34,468 nt of DNA from an uncultured Dehalococcoidia bacterium (GCA_913049785.1 CAJWXP010000023.1:1-34468); one strand, 5' to 3'. Positions 17,897 through 25,693 are shown, counted from the first letter of the stretch. A program made the numbers and translations. Notes: generated from the letters alone by a model not told the origin.

Positions 17897-18397
17897 CTAG
17901 TTCCGTTGCGCCTCAGCGCTATCGCTGAGAGCCTTTTCTATAAGGTCACGATGGGCGTCACGATCTAACGATCGGTCAATCACACGCTCTGCAGCGGAGA
18001 TTGCCAATTCTGCGAACTGCTCCCTGACCTTCTCGATGGCCTGGTTGCGTTCCTGTTCGATCTGTGCCCTTGCTCGGCGGAGAAACTCTTCAGCTTCAGC
18101 CCGCGCCTTTTCCTGTTCCTCTTCACGGTAGCGTTCCGCCGCTTGCCGTGCCTCTTCCAGCACCTGCTGACCGGCCTTCCTGGACTCCCCTAGTTGGGCT
18201 TCCAGGTCCTGCCGTGCCTGCGTAGCCTCTGACCGCACCTTGTCTGACTCTTCAAGAGACTCACGGATGCGGTCTGAGCGCTGGTCCAGTATCGCCAGAA
18301 TGCGCTTGTACCCAATGAAGTACAACGCCGCAAACAGGATGCCGAAGTTCACAAGATAGACGATGAGGCTGGGCAGATGGAATCCCAGTTCTGCCAC
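17897..18397 (-). CDS. atpF: ATP synthase Fo subunit b
   Basis: Stator stalk. One N-terminal membrane segment (LIVYLVNFGILFAALYFIGY) is followed by a long charged coiled coil rich in Arg, Glu, Ala and Gln through residue 130, then a short C-terminal delta-binding part. At 166 residues it is normal. Only one b-type gene is present, so a homodimer is expected rather than the b/b' pair of phototrophs. The start is GTG at 18397 after GGAGG. Confidence 0.95.
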   Translation of the reverse strand: MAELGFHLPSLIVYLVNFGILFAALYFIGYKRILAILDQRSDRIRESLEESDKVRSEATQARQDLEAQLGESRKAGQQVLEEARQAAERYREEEQEKARAEAEEFLRRARAQIEQERNQAIEKVREQFAELAISAAERVIDRSLDRDAHRDLIEKALSDSAEAQRN

Positions 18398-18425
18398 GGG
18401 AACCTCCTATTCTGTTGCTGGGTGG

Positions 18426-18668
<243 letters not shown>

Positions 18669-18726
18669 TCACGTCTCCGCATTTGAATGGTTGGTTGCGA
18701 AAACGATTTTTCTCTAAGTTTTTTTC

Positions 18727-18825
18727 CTAGTCCTGCTTGCTGGCATAGATGGCAAAAATACCACCCACTGCTGCTGCTGCAAGACCCATGGTCACGATGA
18801 GCAGTGCCAGAATGACAATTTCCAT
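18727..18825 (-). CDS. 32-residue single-span membrane microprotein in the atp operon
   Basis: Between atpB and atpE on the coding strand an ATG at 18825 opens 32 codons ending in TAG. The product starts MEIVILALLIVTMGLAAAAV, continues GGIFAIYASKQD and stops. It is one hydrophobic helix with a short acidic start and a Lys-containing polar end, the layout of small membrane subunits. GGGGGT stands about six bases upstream, a fair ribosome site. The atpB stop is 22 bases upstream and the atpE start 67 bases downstream. Without it the atpB-atpE gap would be an unusually long 188 bases for this compact operon. I do not know a named family for it. It may be an Fo assembly factor or accessory subunit; that is inference from location and topology. 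Confidence 0.7.
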   Translation of the reverse strand: MEIVILALLIVTMGLAAAAVGGIFAIYASKQD

Positions 18826-18847
18826 TGCTTACCCCCAATCCGCCCGA

Positions 18848-20101
18848 CTAATGTTCATCCTCATCCTTGTGGGTTGCCACTGCCATTGATGCAAAGACGA
18901 TTGCAAGGCCCGCGAAGATGACTCCTTGAATCAACCCGACCATTAACTCCAATCCGTAGACCGGGATGGAGACGATGAACGGAACCAGGAACGTGGCAAT
19001 CAGCAACAGGATCTCTCCCGCCGTCATGTTGCCAAAGAGCCTGAAGGTGAAGCTGACAAGCCTCACCAGGTGGCTGATGCCCTCAAGAACACCCACAAAG
19101 AGATCTATCAGCCCTTCCAGTATCTTCCCGTGCAAAAGCTTGCCAAACCGGAAGAACTCCTTGAAGTAGCCGATCCCATGGGCCCGAATGCCCAGTATTT
19201 CTACAAACAGGAACACAATTAATGACAGCGCCAGCGGCATGTTCAGGTCTGTGCCCGCCGGTCTGAGGAACGTGGCGTTGATTCCCGGTGACATGGAGTC
19301 CGCTTCACCACCCGCTGCGGTGATTGCTGCTTCAACGCCATCGTTGAACCTGTGGGCCTCAACCGTCAGAGGCTTGGTCAACGTTCCCTCGTTGACGATC
19401 TCAAATCGCTCAATCACGTGATGGGCCGCTTCGCCCGGGTCGGCTACAGCTTCAGCTGCTTCATTGGCTTGTACATCCGCGCTTTCATCCTCTGCGCGCT
19501 GGGCAGCAGCGTTGCGCTCCTCCACCAGATGAATCAGGTCATCTTCCGTGACTTCCTGGTTGGCCTCGAAGTGGTTGAGTTCGTCCAGCGTTATCGTCTC
19601 GTACCGCGTGATGCCAAAGGACTGATAGACCGGCAGCAACGCAATCCAAGAGTTGAAGGATACAAAGAGGAATATCGTAGCGATGATGGGAAGAACGGCT
19701 CGGCCTTTTCCTGCCCCCATCACGCTCTCGATGAACCCTAACATCGCCTGGATGATCGATTCAAGGAATCCCTGCATCCGGCCTGGCACCACTTTGAGTC
19801 GGGCAGTACCGATTGTAAACAGCAGAATGAGGAAGCCGGACGTTATAAGGGAAGAGAGGATGGTGTTGGTGAGCACGAAATCCGTGCCGCCATCAAGGGT
19901 GGTGCCGGCATCATCGCCAAGGATCAATTGAGCGGGAAGGTGGACTCCGGGTTCAGGGAGAAGGCTATCGTTGTCCAATAAAGCAGACCCTATAGCGCCT
20001 GTGATCACCCCTGCCAACAACAACGCCACCATAGCTATACCTATGAGGATGAATATTCTTTTGGCGCTGCCTGAACTGGAACTGGTAGGGCTACTGGCCA
20101 C
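18848..20101 (-). CDS. atpB: ATP synthase Fo subunit a, with a large acidic insertion
   Basis: Proton-channel subunit of Fo. The conserved parts are clear: membrane segments through FLFVSFNSWIALLPVYQ (about 144-160), then GTDLNMPLALSLIVFLFVEI (283-302), the essential arginine Arg354 in FRLFGNMTAGE, and the last helices with GLIQGVIFAGLAIVF. At 417 residues it is far longer than the usual 240-310. The excess is about 120 residues (160-280) between the second conserved segment and GTDLNM; it is highly charged, contains helix-forming EERNAAAQRAEDE-type sequence, and would face the outside of the membrane. An N-terminal segment before the channel is also extended. The start is GTG at 20101 after AAGGAG; the atpI stop is just upstream. 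Confidence 0.95.
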   Translation of the reverse strand: MASSPTSSSSGSAKRIFILIGIAMVALLLAGVITGAIGSALLDNDSLLPEPGVHLPAQLILGDDAGTTLDGGTDFVLTNTILSSLITSGFLILLFTIGTARLKVVPGRMQGFLESIIQAMLGFIESVMGAGKGRAVLPIIATIFLFVSFNSWIALLPVYQSFGITRYETITLDELNHFEANQEVTEDDLIHLVEERNAAAQRAEDESADVQANEAAEAVADPGEAAHHVIERFEIVNEGTLTKPLTVEAHRFNDGVEAAITAAGGEADSMSPGINATFLRPAGTDLNMPLALSLIVFLFVEILGIRAHGIGYFKEFFRFGKLLHGKILEGLIDLFVGVLEGISHLVRLVSFTFRLFGNMTAGEILLLIATFLVPFIVSIPVYGLELMVGLIQGVIFAGLAIVFASMAVATHKDEDEH

Positions 20102-20106
20102 TGTGT

Positions 20107-20334
20107 CTACTCCTTGTCCGATCCCTTGTTATTAAAATCCAGCAAGGGCTTTACCATCTGATACAGGCCATAAAATGCCACTGTGATACCCAAAAGGACA
20201 CCCAGAAGCGTGAAAATCAACGTGGTGCCCAGCCACTCATCCAGGTAGAGTCCCCCCACGATCCCTATGATCACCGATGCGGCGAGAAACCACCCGACTC
20301 CTACTAAGCGCAGGGCAAGTGCCCATGTCGGCAT
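20107..20334 (-). CDS. atpI: AtpI/AtpZ-like small membrane protein of the ATP synthase operon
   Basis: Small two-helix membrane protein, first gene of the operon. AtpI-family proteins assist c-ring assembly and have been proposed to move Mg2+ or Ca2+. The two helices (VGWFLAASVIIGIVGGLYL and TLIFTLLGVLLGITVAFYG) flank the family motif GLYLDEWLGT. I place the start at ATG 20334 (75 residues), because GGGAG lies six bases upstream and the promoter at 20360-20388 occupies the longer open frame. A TTG at 20388 that would give 93 residues is itself the -35 box, and the transcript would begin after it. Confidence 0.85.
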   Translation of the reverse strand: MPTWALALRLVGVGWFLAASVIIGIVGGLYLDEWLGTTLIFTLLGVLLGITVAFYGLYQMVKPLLDFNNKGSDKE

Positions 20335-20359
20335 AAGCCACTCCCAAGAAGCCTGGTGA

Positions 20360-20388
20360 ATCTTATCACTACCGCTTTTTTGAGTCAA
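20360..20388 (-). promoter_or_regulatory. Sigma-70-type promoter of the ATP synthase operon
   Basis: On the minus strand TTGACT (20383-20388) and TAAGAT (20360-20365) are separated by exactly 17 bases. The expected transcript starts near 20353, so the leader to the atpI ribosome site is only about 10 bases. Confidence 0.75.
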
Positions 20389-20415
20389 CGATACACGCGT
20401 TGTTGATACAAAAAG

Positions 20416-20442
20416 AAAAGAGACCCCGGCGGGGTCTTTTTT
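20416..20442. terminator. Bidirectional intrinsic terminator after the DUF151 gene
   Basis: AGACCCC and GGGGTCT form a 7-bp stem with a GGC loop, extended by A/T pairs and flanked by T-tracts on both strands. On the minus strand it ends the DUF151 transcript just before the atp promoter. Confidence 0.85.
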
Positions 20443-20470
20443 CCTTTTCAGCTAGGTACTTGTCAGAACG

Positions 20471-21043
20471 CTAGGAGGGAGAGCCTTTCTCAAGGTCTCC
20501 CAAGTCCAGACCTTCAACAAAATCGGTGAAGGCGGACATCCCGCGAAGTTCTTCTTCTCCGGGAGGCTTCGATTCTTTCTTGGTATCCTGATCCGCCTGG
20601 GCATCCTCGGTGGCAACTTTGCCGGTATCTTTGTCCAGTTGAACCCCTGCCTTCTCAAGCACCGGTTCCTCAACAAAGATAGGCACATTGGAGCGCACGG
20701 CCAACGCTATGGCGTCACTGGGCCGTGAATCTACCTCTTTGCTCTCAGAAGAGCCGTTTGCCCCAACCTCCAGGATGATCTTCGCGTAAAACGTATCGTT
20801 CTGGAGGTCGCTCACTACGATGCGCTTCACGACGCCGCCCATGGCATCGATGACACTCCCAAGGAGGTCATGGGTAAGCGGTCTGGGCACGGAGACGTCC
20901 TGAAGCTTCACTGCAATAGCATCAGCCTCTGAAGGACCGATCCAAATGGGGAGATAGCGATCAGCGTCTTTCTCTTTGAGGATCACCACGCGCTGATAGT
21001 TCATCAAACTGACACGGATGCTGTCAATCGACATCTCTAGCAT
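20471..21043 (-). CDS. DUF151 / bifunctional nuclease family protein
   Basis: The first 130 residues carry the DUF151 (BFN) domain: VVILKEKDADRYLPIWIGPSEADAI (read in parts), RPLTHDLLGSVIDAMGG, and the signature SRPSDAIALAVRSNVPIFVEE. Characterised members are plant and bacterial bifunctional nucleases acting on RNA and DNA; for bacterial ones the cellular role is poorly known. The C-terminal 60 residues are acidic and lysine-rich with low complexity, then a short ordered-looking end (FTDFVEGLDLGDL). The ATG at 21043 has AAGGGGGA seven bases upstream. It has its own near-consensus promoter and its own terminator, so it forms a single-gene unit between the ribosomal and ATP synthase operons. 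Confidence 0.9.
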   Translation of the reverse strand: MLEMSIDSIRVSLMNYQRVVILKEKDADRYLPIWIGPSEADAIAVKLQDVSVPRPLTHDLLGSVIDAMGGVVKRIVVSDLQNDTFYAKIILEVGANGSSESKEVDSRPSDAIALAVRSNVPIFVEEPVLEKAGVQLDKDTGKVATEDAQADQDTKKESKPPGEEELRGMSAFTDFVEGLDLGDLEKGSPS

Positions 21044-21076
21044 GGGTCATTCCCCCTTCCAGCTCCGTAGATTTTC

Positions 21077-21105
21077 ATTGTATGTCCGGCCTATAGGGGT
21101 GTCAA
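21077..21105 (-). promoter_or_regulatory. Near-consensus sigma-70 promoter for the DUF151 gene
   Basis: On the minus strand TTGACA (21100-21105) matches the consensus fully and TACAAT (21077-21082) differs by one base; the spacer is exactly 17. It begins only 12 bases after the lipoprotein stop codon. Confidence 0.8.
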
Positions 21106-21117
21106 CGAACTGGGTAG

Positions 21118-21642
21118 CTATCTTGGAGACACTTTCAACGTCATAAGATATTCCGACGGAGCGATGGTTCTTGTACTGACAGGGTAGGGTTCAACACTAA
21201 TGGCCTCTACCGTGTAGTCACCTATCTTCTTGGCAGATTCTTCCGCATTTCCCACCGTGAGGTTATCCGAATACGGGTCATCCCCACCAGCTTCAAGAGC
21301 CACCAACACCACTACCTGCCCCGCCCAGATGCACACGACATCCGCTGGGCATCGTGAGTCCTCAGAGACTTTGATGAAAGCGAATCGCAGGTCGATTGAA
21401 CCCACGGTCAAGGATTCCCCTACTTTGATCAGGAAAGTCTCGTCGAATGGAACGTCCGGTTCAGGCTCTGCGGTGGGTATCGATGTGACGGGCGTGGAAG
21501 CCACGCGTATCGACGTAGCTGTAGGTTGGATGTCAGGTGGTTGTGCAGCGGGGCCGGTGGCAGTAGCGCCACTCGAGCATGCGGTAAGAAGAAGCGACAG
21601 CGTGGCAACGGTGGCAAGAATAATAGTGCGGGTGCGATTCAC
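21118..21642 (-). CDS. Putative lipoprotein with a DSRCP...CIWAG motif
   Basis: 174 residues. The N-terminus is a lipoprotein signal (MNRTRT, hydrophobic ILATVATLSLLL, lipobox LTAC with Cys near residue 22), followed by a Thr/Pro/Ala-rich linker to about residue 65. The folded part has the recurrent motif EDSRCPADVVCIWAGQVVV, in which two cysteines probably form a disulfide; small exported proteins with RCPxxxxCxWxG are common in many phyla but have no established function that I can name. The GTG start at 21642 has no clear ribosome site. It lies about 100 bases after rpsI on the same strand, beyond two strong hairpins, so it may be transcribed separately at a low level. Confidence 0.8.
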   Translation of the reverse strand: MNRTRTIILATVATLSLLLTACSSGATATGPAAQPPDIQPTATSIRVASTPVTSIPTAEPEPDVPFDETFLIKVGESLTVGSIDLRFAFIKVSEDSRCPADVVCIWAGQVVVLVALEAGGDDPYSDNLTVGNAEESAKKIGDYTVEAISVEPYPVSTRTIAPSEYLMTLKVSPR

Positions 21643-21667
21643 GGGATGTACCTAGCCTTCATGGTGT

Positions 21668-21689
21668 GGCGGTCTCACCATGAGCCGCC
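21668..21689. promoter_or_regulatory. Hairpin B in the rpsI-lipoprotein spacer
   Basis: GGCGG + CTCA pairs with TGAG + CCGCC across a three-base loop, with a single bulged base. It is GC-rich and has no T-tract. Confidence 0.55.
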
Positions 21690-21690
21690 T

Positions 21691-21714
21691 GCGTCCCTCA
21701 TACCAGAGAGACGC
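21691..21714. promoter_or_regulatory. Hairpin A in the rpsI-lipoprotein spacer
   Basis: GCGTCCCTC pairs with GAGAGACGC over nine positions (one wobble) around a six-base loop, one base from hairpin B. The pair may be a Rho-dependent end, an RNA-stabilising 3' end of the ribosomal operon, or a processing site. Confidence 0.55.
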
Positions 21715-21739
21715 CACCAACAAGGGAAGGGTTCCAGGC

Positions 21740-22159
21740 CTATCGCTTGGTGTACTGAGGTGCGCGACGGGCTCGTTTGAGTCCGTACTTCTTACTCTCT
21801 TTGACCCGGGCATCCCTGGTCAGCATCCCGTGGCTTCGGAGTATCTTGCGCAGTTCCGGGTCATAGACCAGCAACGCCTTGGAGATACCGTACCGGATCG
21901 CATCGCCCCAGGCGGCAGTTCCTCCACCATGAAGCTTTGCCACTACAGTGAACTTGCCAAGGGTGTCCGTCACCAACAGAGGTTCAAGGGCCGCAGTCTG
22001 CCAGGTCAGCCACGGCAACGCCTGTTCCAGGGACCGACCGTTCACCACAACCTCATCGCCCTCTGGATAGAGGCGCACCTGAGCAATGGCACTCTTACGT
22101 TTGCCGGTTCCATAGTAGTAGCGTTGTCCGCTCTGTGTTGACGCTGACCGAGTTGTCAT
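21740..22159 (-). CDS. rpsI: 30S ribosomal protein S9
   Basis: Small-subunit protein whose C-terminal tail reaches the P site. The 139-residue product shows YYGTGKRKSAIAQVRLYPEG, GGGTAAWGDAIRYGISKAL and the invariant end DARVKESKKYGLKRARRAPQ followed by YTKR, all S9 hallmarks. It follows rplM by about 20 bases and is the last ribosomal gene of the long operon. The N-terminal dozen residues (TTRSASTQSGQR) are a small extension. Confidence 0.98.
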   Translation of the reverse strand: MTTRSASTQSGQRYYYGTGKRKSAIAQVRLYPEGDEVVVNGRSLEQALPWLTWQTAALEPLLVTDTLGKFTVVAKLHGGGTAAWGDAIRYGISKALLVYDPELRKILRSHGMLTRDARVKESKKYGLKRARRAPQYTKR

Positions 22160-22180
22160 ACGGTTCCCTTCTTCATTGAC

Positions 22181-22651
22181 CTAAGCGTTATCTTCGGAAG
22201 CACCCTCGCCCGGGGCATATCCTGCAAGCTGGGCCTGGTGCGGGTGGTCCGGGCCGGAGTATACTTTCATGCGCTTCAGCATATTTCGGCCCATAGTCGT
22301 CTTGGGTAGCATGCCCCACACGGCCATCTCAATGACCTTGTTGGGAGTCCTGTCCAGCATCTTGTCCATAGTGACGGTGCGAAGGCCGCCCTGGTATCCG
22401 CTGTGGAAGTGATACTTTTTCTGCTCTCGCTTCTTACCGGTTGTGAGCACGCTGGCAGAGTTCACCACGACGACAAAGTCGCCGGTGTTGATGGTCTTCG
22501 TGTACGTGGGGCGATGCTTGCCCTGAAGAATCGTCGCAATCTCACCAGCCATGCGCCCTAGTGGCACTGCGGAGGCATCAAACAGATGCCACCGCGGATC
22601 CAACTCAGTTGGCTTGGCAACGTATGTCCTTGTTCGCTTTATAGCTACCAT
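22181..22651 (-). CDS. rplM: 50S ribosomal protein L13
   Basis: Early-assembly large-subunit protein. At 156 residues it is slightly longer than the usual 142-150 because of an acidic end (APGEGASEDNA). Core motifs: WHLFDASAVPLGRMAGEIA, KHRPTYTKTINTGDFVVVVN, KYHFHSGYQGGLRTVTM and VWGMLPKTTMGRNMLKRMKV. It starts with ATG at 22651 and precedes rpsI as in most bacteria. Confidence 0.98.
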   Translation of the reverse strand: MVAIKRTRTYVAKPTELDPRWHLFDASAVPLGRMAGEIATILQGKHRPTYTKTINTGDFVVVVNSASVLTTGKKREQKKYHFHSGYQGGLRTVTMDKMLDRTPNKVIEMAVWGMLPKTTMGRNMLKRMKVYSGPDHPHQAQLAGYAPGEGASEDNA

Positions 22652-22680
22652 GATGGCATCCTATCGTTCCGATCCGAAGA

Positions 22681-23496
22681 TCAAGAGTTTGTCTCTCGCA
22701 AGTAATCCTGCCCCGATTGGCCGCTTATGTCCAGTATTCCCTTTGGATAATCCACCAGCATCAAATACAGGCCGTGGGCCGGAAGCGTTGGCCCGGAGCT
22801 TTCACTGGACGTTCCGTCCAAGAGTGCCCCTACCTCAGCCTCCTCCAGTTTCCCTCTACCCACTCGAGTCAGCGTCCCTGCGATCCGTCGAGCTTGCTGA
22901 GGCAGGAAAGCGTTTGCTTCCATGTCCACCCCTACAAGTGCGCCGCTTCGCCAGACCCTGACCCTAAACATGGTCCTTACCGTGTCCCGTCCGTTGAACC
23001 GGGAAGCCCCACAGAAGATTCTATAATCGTGCGCTCCCAGTATCGCCTGGCCTGCGCGATGCATCGATTCCACATCCAGCGGAAACGGCACATGATGTGC
23101 GTATCTTGCCCAGAGCGCCGATGCAACCGGCTGGTTCAGCACCAGGTAACGGTAGAACCTACGCTGCGCATGCCGCCTGGGATCGAACTCCGTGCTGACC
23201 TGAGCCGCTCTAAGGACCCGTATGTCCCGCGGAAGTGAAGCGTTCAACGCCCGGAGATACACCTGCTCGGTGTGCTCCGCAATTGTGTTGAATGCCACCA
23301 CCTGACCGTGGGCATGCGCCCCTGCATCGGTCCGGCCTGCACCCTGTGTTTTAACGTACGTCCCTAACAAGCCCTGTAGTGCTTCTTCCAAGGTCCCTTG
23401 AACCGTGATGCCCTTGGACTGCACCTGAAAGCCCTGGTAGCGCGTACCATCGTACTCAACTACTAGGGCCATCCTACGAATTTCTTTGGAAGCCAC
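22681..23496 (-). CDS. truA: tRNA pseudouridine(38-40) synthase TruA
   Basis: Makes pseudouridine at positions 38-40 of tRNA anticodon arms. The catalytic aspartate is in GAGRTDAGAHAHGQVVAF. Other family marks are VVEYDGTRYQGFQ at the start, SLPRDIRVLRAAQV, FDPRRHAQRRFYRYLV and FLPQQARRIAGTLTRVGRG. I place the start at GTG 23496 (271 residues), where GGTGGGGAG stands four bases upstream and the frame no longer overlaps rplQ; a TTG at 23535 is possible but lacks a ribosome site. Position between rplQ and rplM is the common bacterial order. Confidence 0.95.
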   Translation of the reverse strand: MASKEIRRMALVVEYDGTRYQGFQVQSKGITVQGTLEEALQGLLGTYVKTQGAGRTDAGAHAHGQVVAFNTIAEHTEQVYLRALNASLPRDIRVLRAAQVSTEFDPRRHAQRRFYRYLVLNQPVASALWARYAHHVPFPLDVESMHRAGQAILGAHDYRIFCGASRFNGRDTVRTMFRVRVWRSGALVGVDMEANAFLPQQARRIAGTLTRVGRGKLEEAEVGALLDGTSSESSGPTLPAHGLYLMLVDYPKGILDISGQSGQDYLRETNS

Positions 23497-23521
23497 TGTG
23501 CTCCCCACCCTATTTAACTGG

Positions 23522-23917
23522 CTAGACCAGCTCAATGAGGGCTACAGGTGCAGCATCGCCTGGGCGATAACCCACCTTCATGATCCGGGTATACCCGCCG
23601 GGCCGCTCCTTATAGCGCTGCGCCAGCTCATCAAACACCTTGTTGATCACCGTGTTGTCCTGTACGAATGCGAACGCCATACGTCTGCAGTGCACGGCAC
23701 GTGCCCGGTTGTCCGGCGTATCCCCGCCATCCATGGCTCGGGCAGCCCGGCAACCCCAGGAGATGAATCGCTCAGCAACAGGTCGCAAAGCCTTAGCCCT
23801 GGCCTCGGTCGTCTGAATACGCCCGTGCAGGATCAAGGAACGGGTCAAGCCCTTCAGGAGGGCTCTACGCCCTCCGCTTGGCCGACCTAATTTTTTTATA
23901 TGTGACTGATGAGGCAT
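23522..23917 (-). CDS. rplQ: 50S ribosomal protein L17
   Basis: Large-subunit protein near the exit tunnel. The 131-residue product has the typical opening KKLGRPSGGRRALLKGLTRS, the LILHGRIQTTEARAKALRPV region and the end GGYTRIMKVGYRPGDAAPVA followed by LIELV. An insert with MDGGDTPDNRARAVHCRRM lies where many L17 proteins have a shorter loop. It follows rpoA by a few bases. Confidence 0.97.
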   Translation of the reverse strand: MPHQSHIKKLGRPSGGRRALLKGLTRSLILHGRIQTTEARAKALRPVAERFISWGCRAARAMDGGDTPDNRARAVHCRRMAFAFVQDNTVINKVFDELAQRYKERPGGYTRIMKVGYRPGDAAPVALIELV

Positions 23918-23922
23918 GAACC

Positions 23923-25011
23923 TTAGTCCTCCTTAGGGAACTCAGTAACAGTTTCTTCTTCCGCTGCATCACCTGAATCGTCTGCCTGAACCTCTGCAGC
24001 AGCACCCTCAGGCTCTTCTGCGTCGTCGCTTCGTCCCAGGAAGCTGTCCGGCACGGGGAGATCGTTTTCCTCCAACCGCGCTCGGAGTTCATCTAAGGAC
24101 TTATCGCCGAAGTTGCGGATCTTCAAGAGCTCGGCTGCAGTGCGTTCCAACACCTCGCCAACCTTGTTGATCCCCGCGCGTTTCAAACAGTTCAGCGTCC
24201 TGGAAGAAAGCTCTAGCTTCTCCACAGTGACGTTATAGATCTCTGCCGGGATACCTGAAGCAGCAGCGCCGTCTGTCTCGCTGTTGACCTCGCCTGCGCC
24301 GATGAGTAACGCGCTGTGGTCCATCAACACCTTGGCCGCCGTATGCACTGCGTCCAACGGTGATATGGTCCGGTCCGTCCAGACCTCAATGATCAATCGC
24401 TCATAGTCCGTGACCTGTCCCACTCTGGTGTACTCCACGGAGTAGTTCACCTTGCGTACAGGGCTGTAGATGGCGTCTACGGGCAGTGTGCCGATGGAGT
24501 AGCCGACAGACTGTTGTGCCGGGACGTAGCCTCTGCCTTTCTCCACGTTAAACTCCATGTTCAATGTGCCATCGGCGGAGTCCAGGGTTGCCAGATGTAA
24601 TTCCGGATTGACAATTTCAAAGTCCGCAGGGGCAACGATATCGCTGGCGTATATCTCTCCGGGGCCTCTGGCCTCGAGTCGCAATCGACCCGGCCTGTCA
24701 GTCAGCGCTCGGAGTCGAATGGTCTTCACACGCTGAATGATCTCCATGATCTCTTCCTTCAGATGAGGAAGGGTGGAGTACTCATGCAACACGCCGTCAA
24801 TGCGGACCCAGGTCACAGCCGCGCCTGGGATAGAGCTCAGCAGCACACGTCGCAGGGGGTTTCCCAGCGTTGTTGCGAAGCCACGCTCCAATGGTTCAAG
24901 CGCGAACTTTCCGTAGGTCTCGTCCAACTCTAATGTCTTGACCTCAGGCTTCGGAACGGAAGGTCCGGTCTGAAGCTCTTCAGGGTTCCCAATGGTGACA
25001 AAAGCCTCCAA
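23923..25011 (-). CDS. rpoA: RNA polymerase subunit alpha with an acidic tail
   Basis: Dimerising scaffold of RNA polymerase. Its 362 residues exceed the usual 310-330. The N-terminal domain shows GKFALEPLERGFATTLGNPL and RRVLLSSIPGAAVTWVRIDG; the C-terminal domain, which binds UP elements and activators, has LELSSRTLNCLKRAGINKVG and LLKIRNFGDKSLDELRARL. After residue about 328 comes a roughly 35-residue tail rich in Glu, Asp and Ala with no counterpart in model alpha subunits. The start is TTG at 25011 with GAGGAG eight bases upstream. Order rpsD-rpoA-rplQ is standard. Confidence 0.97.
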   Translation of the reverse strand: MEAFVTIGNPEELQTGPSVPKPEVKTLELDETYGKFALEPLERGFATTLGNPLRRVLLSSIPGAAVTWVRIDGVLHEYSTLPHLKEEIMEIIQRVKTIRLRALTDRPGRLRLEARGPGEIYASDIVAPADFEIVNPELHLATLDSADGTLNMEFNVEKGRGYVPAQQSVGYSIGTLPVDAIYSPVRKVNYSVEYTRVGQVTDYERLIIEVWTDRTISPLDAVHTAAKVLMDHSALLIGAGEVNSETDGAAASGIPAEIYNVTVEKLELSSRTLNCLKRAGINKVGEVLERTAAELLKIRNFGDKSLDELRARLEENDLPVPDSFLGRSDDAEEPEGAAAEVQADDSGDAAEEETVTEFPKED

Positions 25012-25058
25012 AGTAACTGCTCCTCACTTGGTACGGGTTCAAGTTGTAGTCGTGTTCC

Positions 25059-25685
25059 CTATCGGGAATAGAACTCAACGATCAATCGTGAATCTACCGT
25101 GGCACCAATATCCTGCTCTTCCGGCAGGGCCGAGACTTTGCCCGTTAGGTTTGCCGCATCCAGCTCAAGCCAGCGCGGAACGTCCCGCTTGGGAATCGTC
25201 TCTTTGATCTCTTTGACAAAGTCCTTTTCCATACTGGCAGGCTTCCAGCCGACCTCATCGCCGGCCTTCACGACGAAAGATGGGATATCCACCTTCCGAC
25301 CGTTCACCGTGCAATGCCCGTGCATCACCATCTGTCTGGCCTGGGCACGGGAGTCAGAGAAGTTCAGCCGATAAAAAACGTTGTCCAACCGCCGCTCCAA
25401 GAGCTGCATCAGGTACTGACCGGTGATACCGGGCTGCTTCTGAGCCAGCTTCACGTTGCGAAGGAACTGATGCTCTCGTAGTCCATAGGCATAACGAACC
25501 TTCTGCTTCTCATGCAGTCGGACTGCATAGTCAGAGGGGCGCCGACGCGATGGACGCTGCGACCCTGGAGCCGCACGATGTTTTTCGATTGCGCACTTGG
25601 GAGTAAAGCAACGATCCCCTTTGAGGAAGAGCTTCTCACCCACTTGCCGGCACTGTCGGCAGACCGGACCTGTATACCGTCCCAT
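25059..25685 (-). CDS. rpsD: 30S ribosomal protein S4 (zinc-ribbon form)
   Basis: Primary 16S-binding protein and, in many bacteria, translational regulator of the alpha operon. From ATG 25685 it has 208 residues, the normal size; AGGAGAAGGT directly precedes this ATG, while the longer frame from GTG 25724 would overlap rpsK. The N-terminal CRQCRQVGEKLFLKGDRC and following CAIEKH supply four Cys for zinc, the C+ form. The S4 RNA-binding domain reads RRLDNVFYRLNFSDSRAQAR and QMVMHGHCTVNGRKVDIPSF. Confidence 0.97.
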   Translation of the reverse strand: MGRYTGPVCRQCRQVGEKLFLKGDRCFTPKCAIEKHRAAPGSQRPSRRRPSDYAVRLHEKQKVRYAYGLREHQFLRNVKLAQKQPGITGQYLMQLLERRLDNVFYRLNFSDSRAQARQMVMHGHCTVNGRKVDIPSFVVKAGDEVGWKPASMEKDFVKEIKETIPKRDVPRWLELDAANLTGKVSALPEEQDIGATVDSRLIVEFYSR

Positions 25686-25693
25686 ACCTTCTC

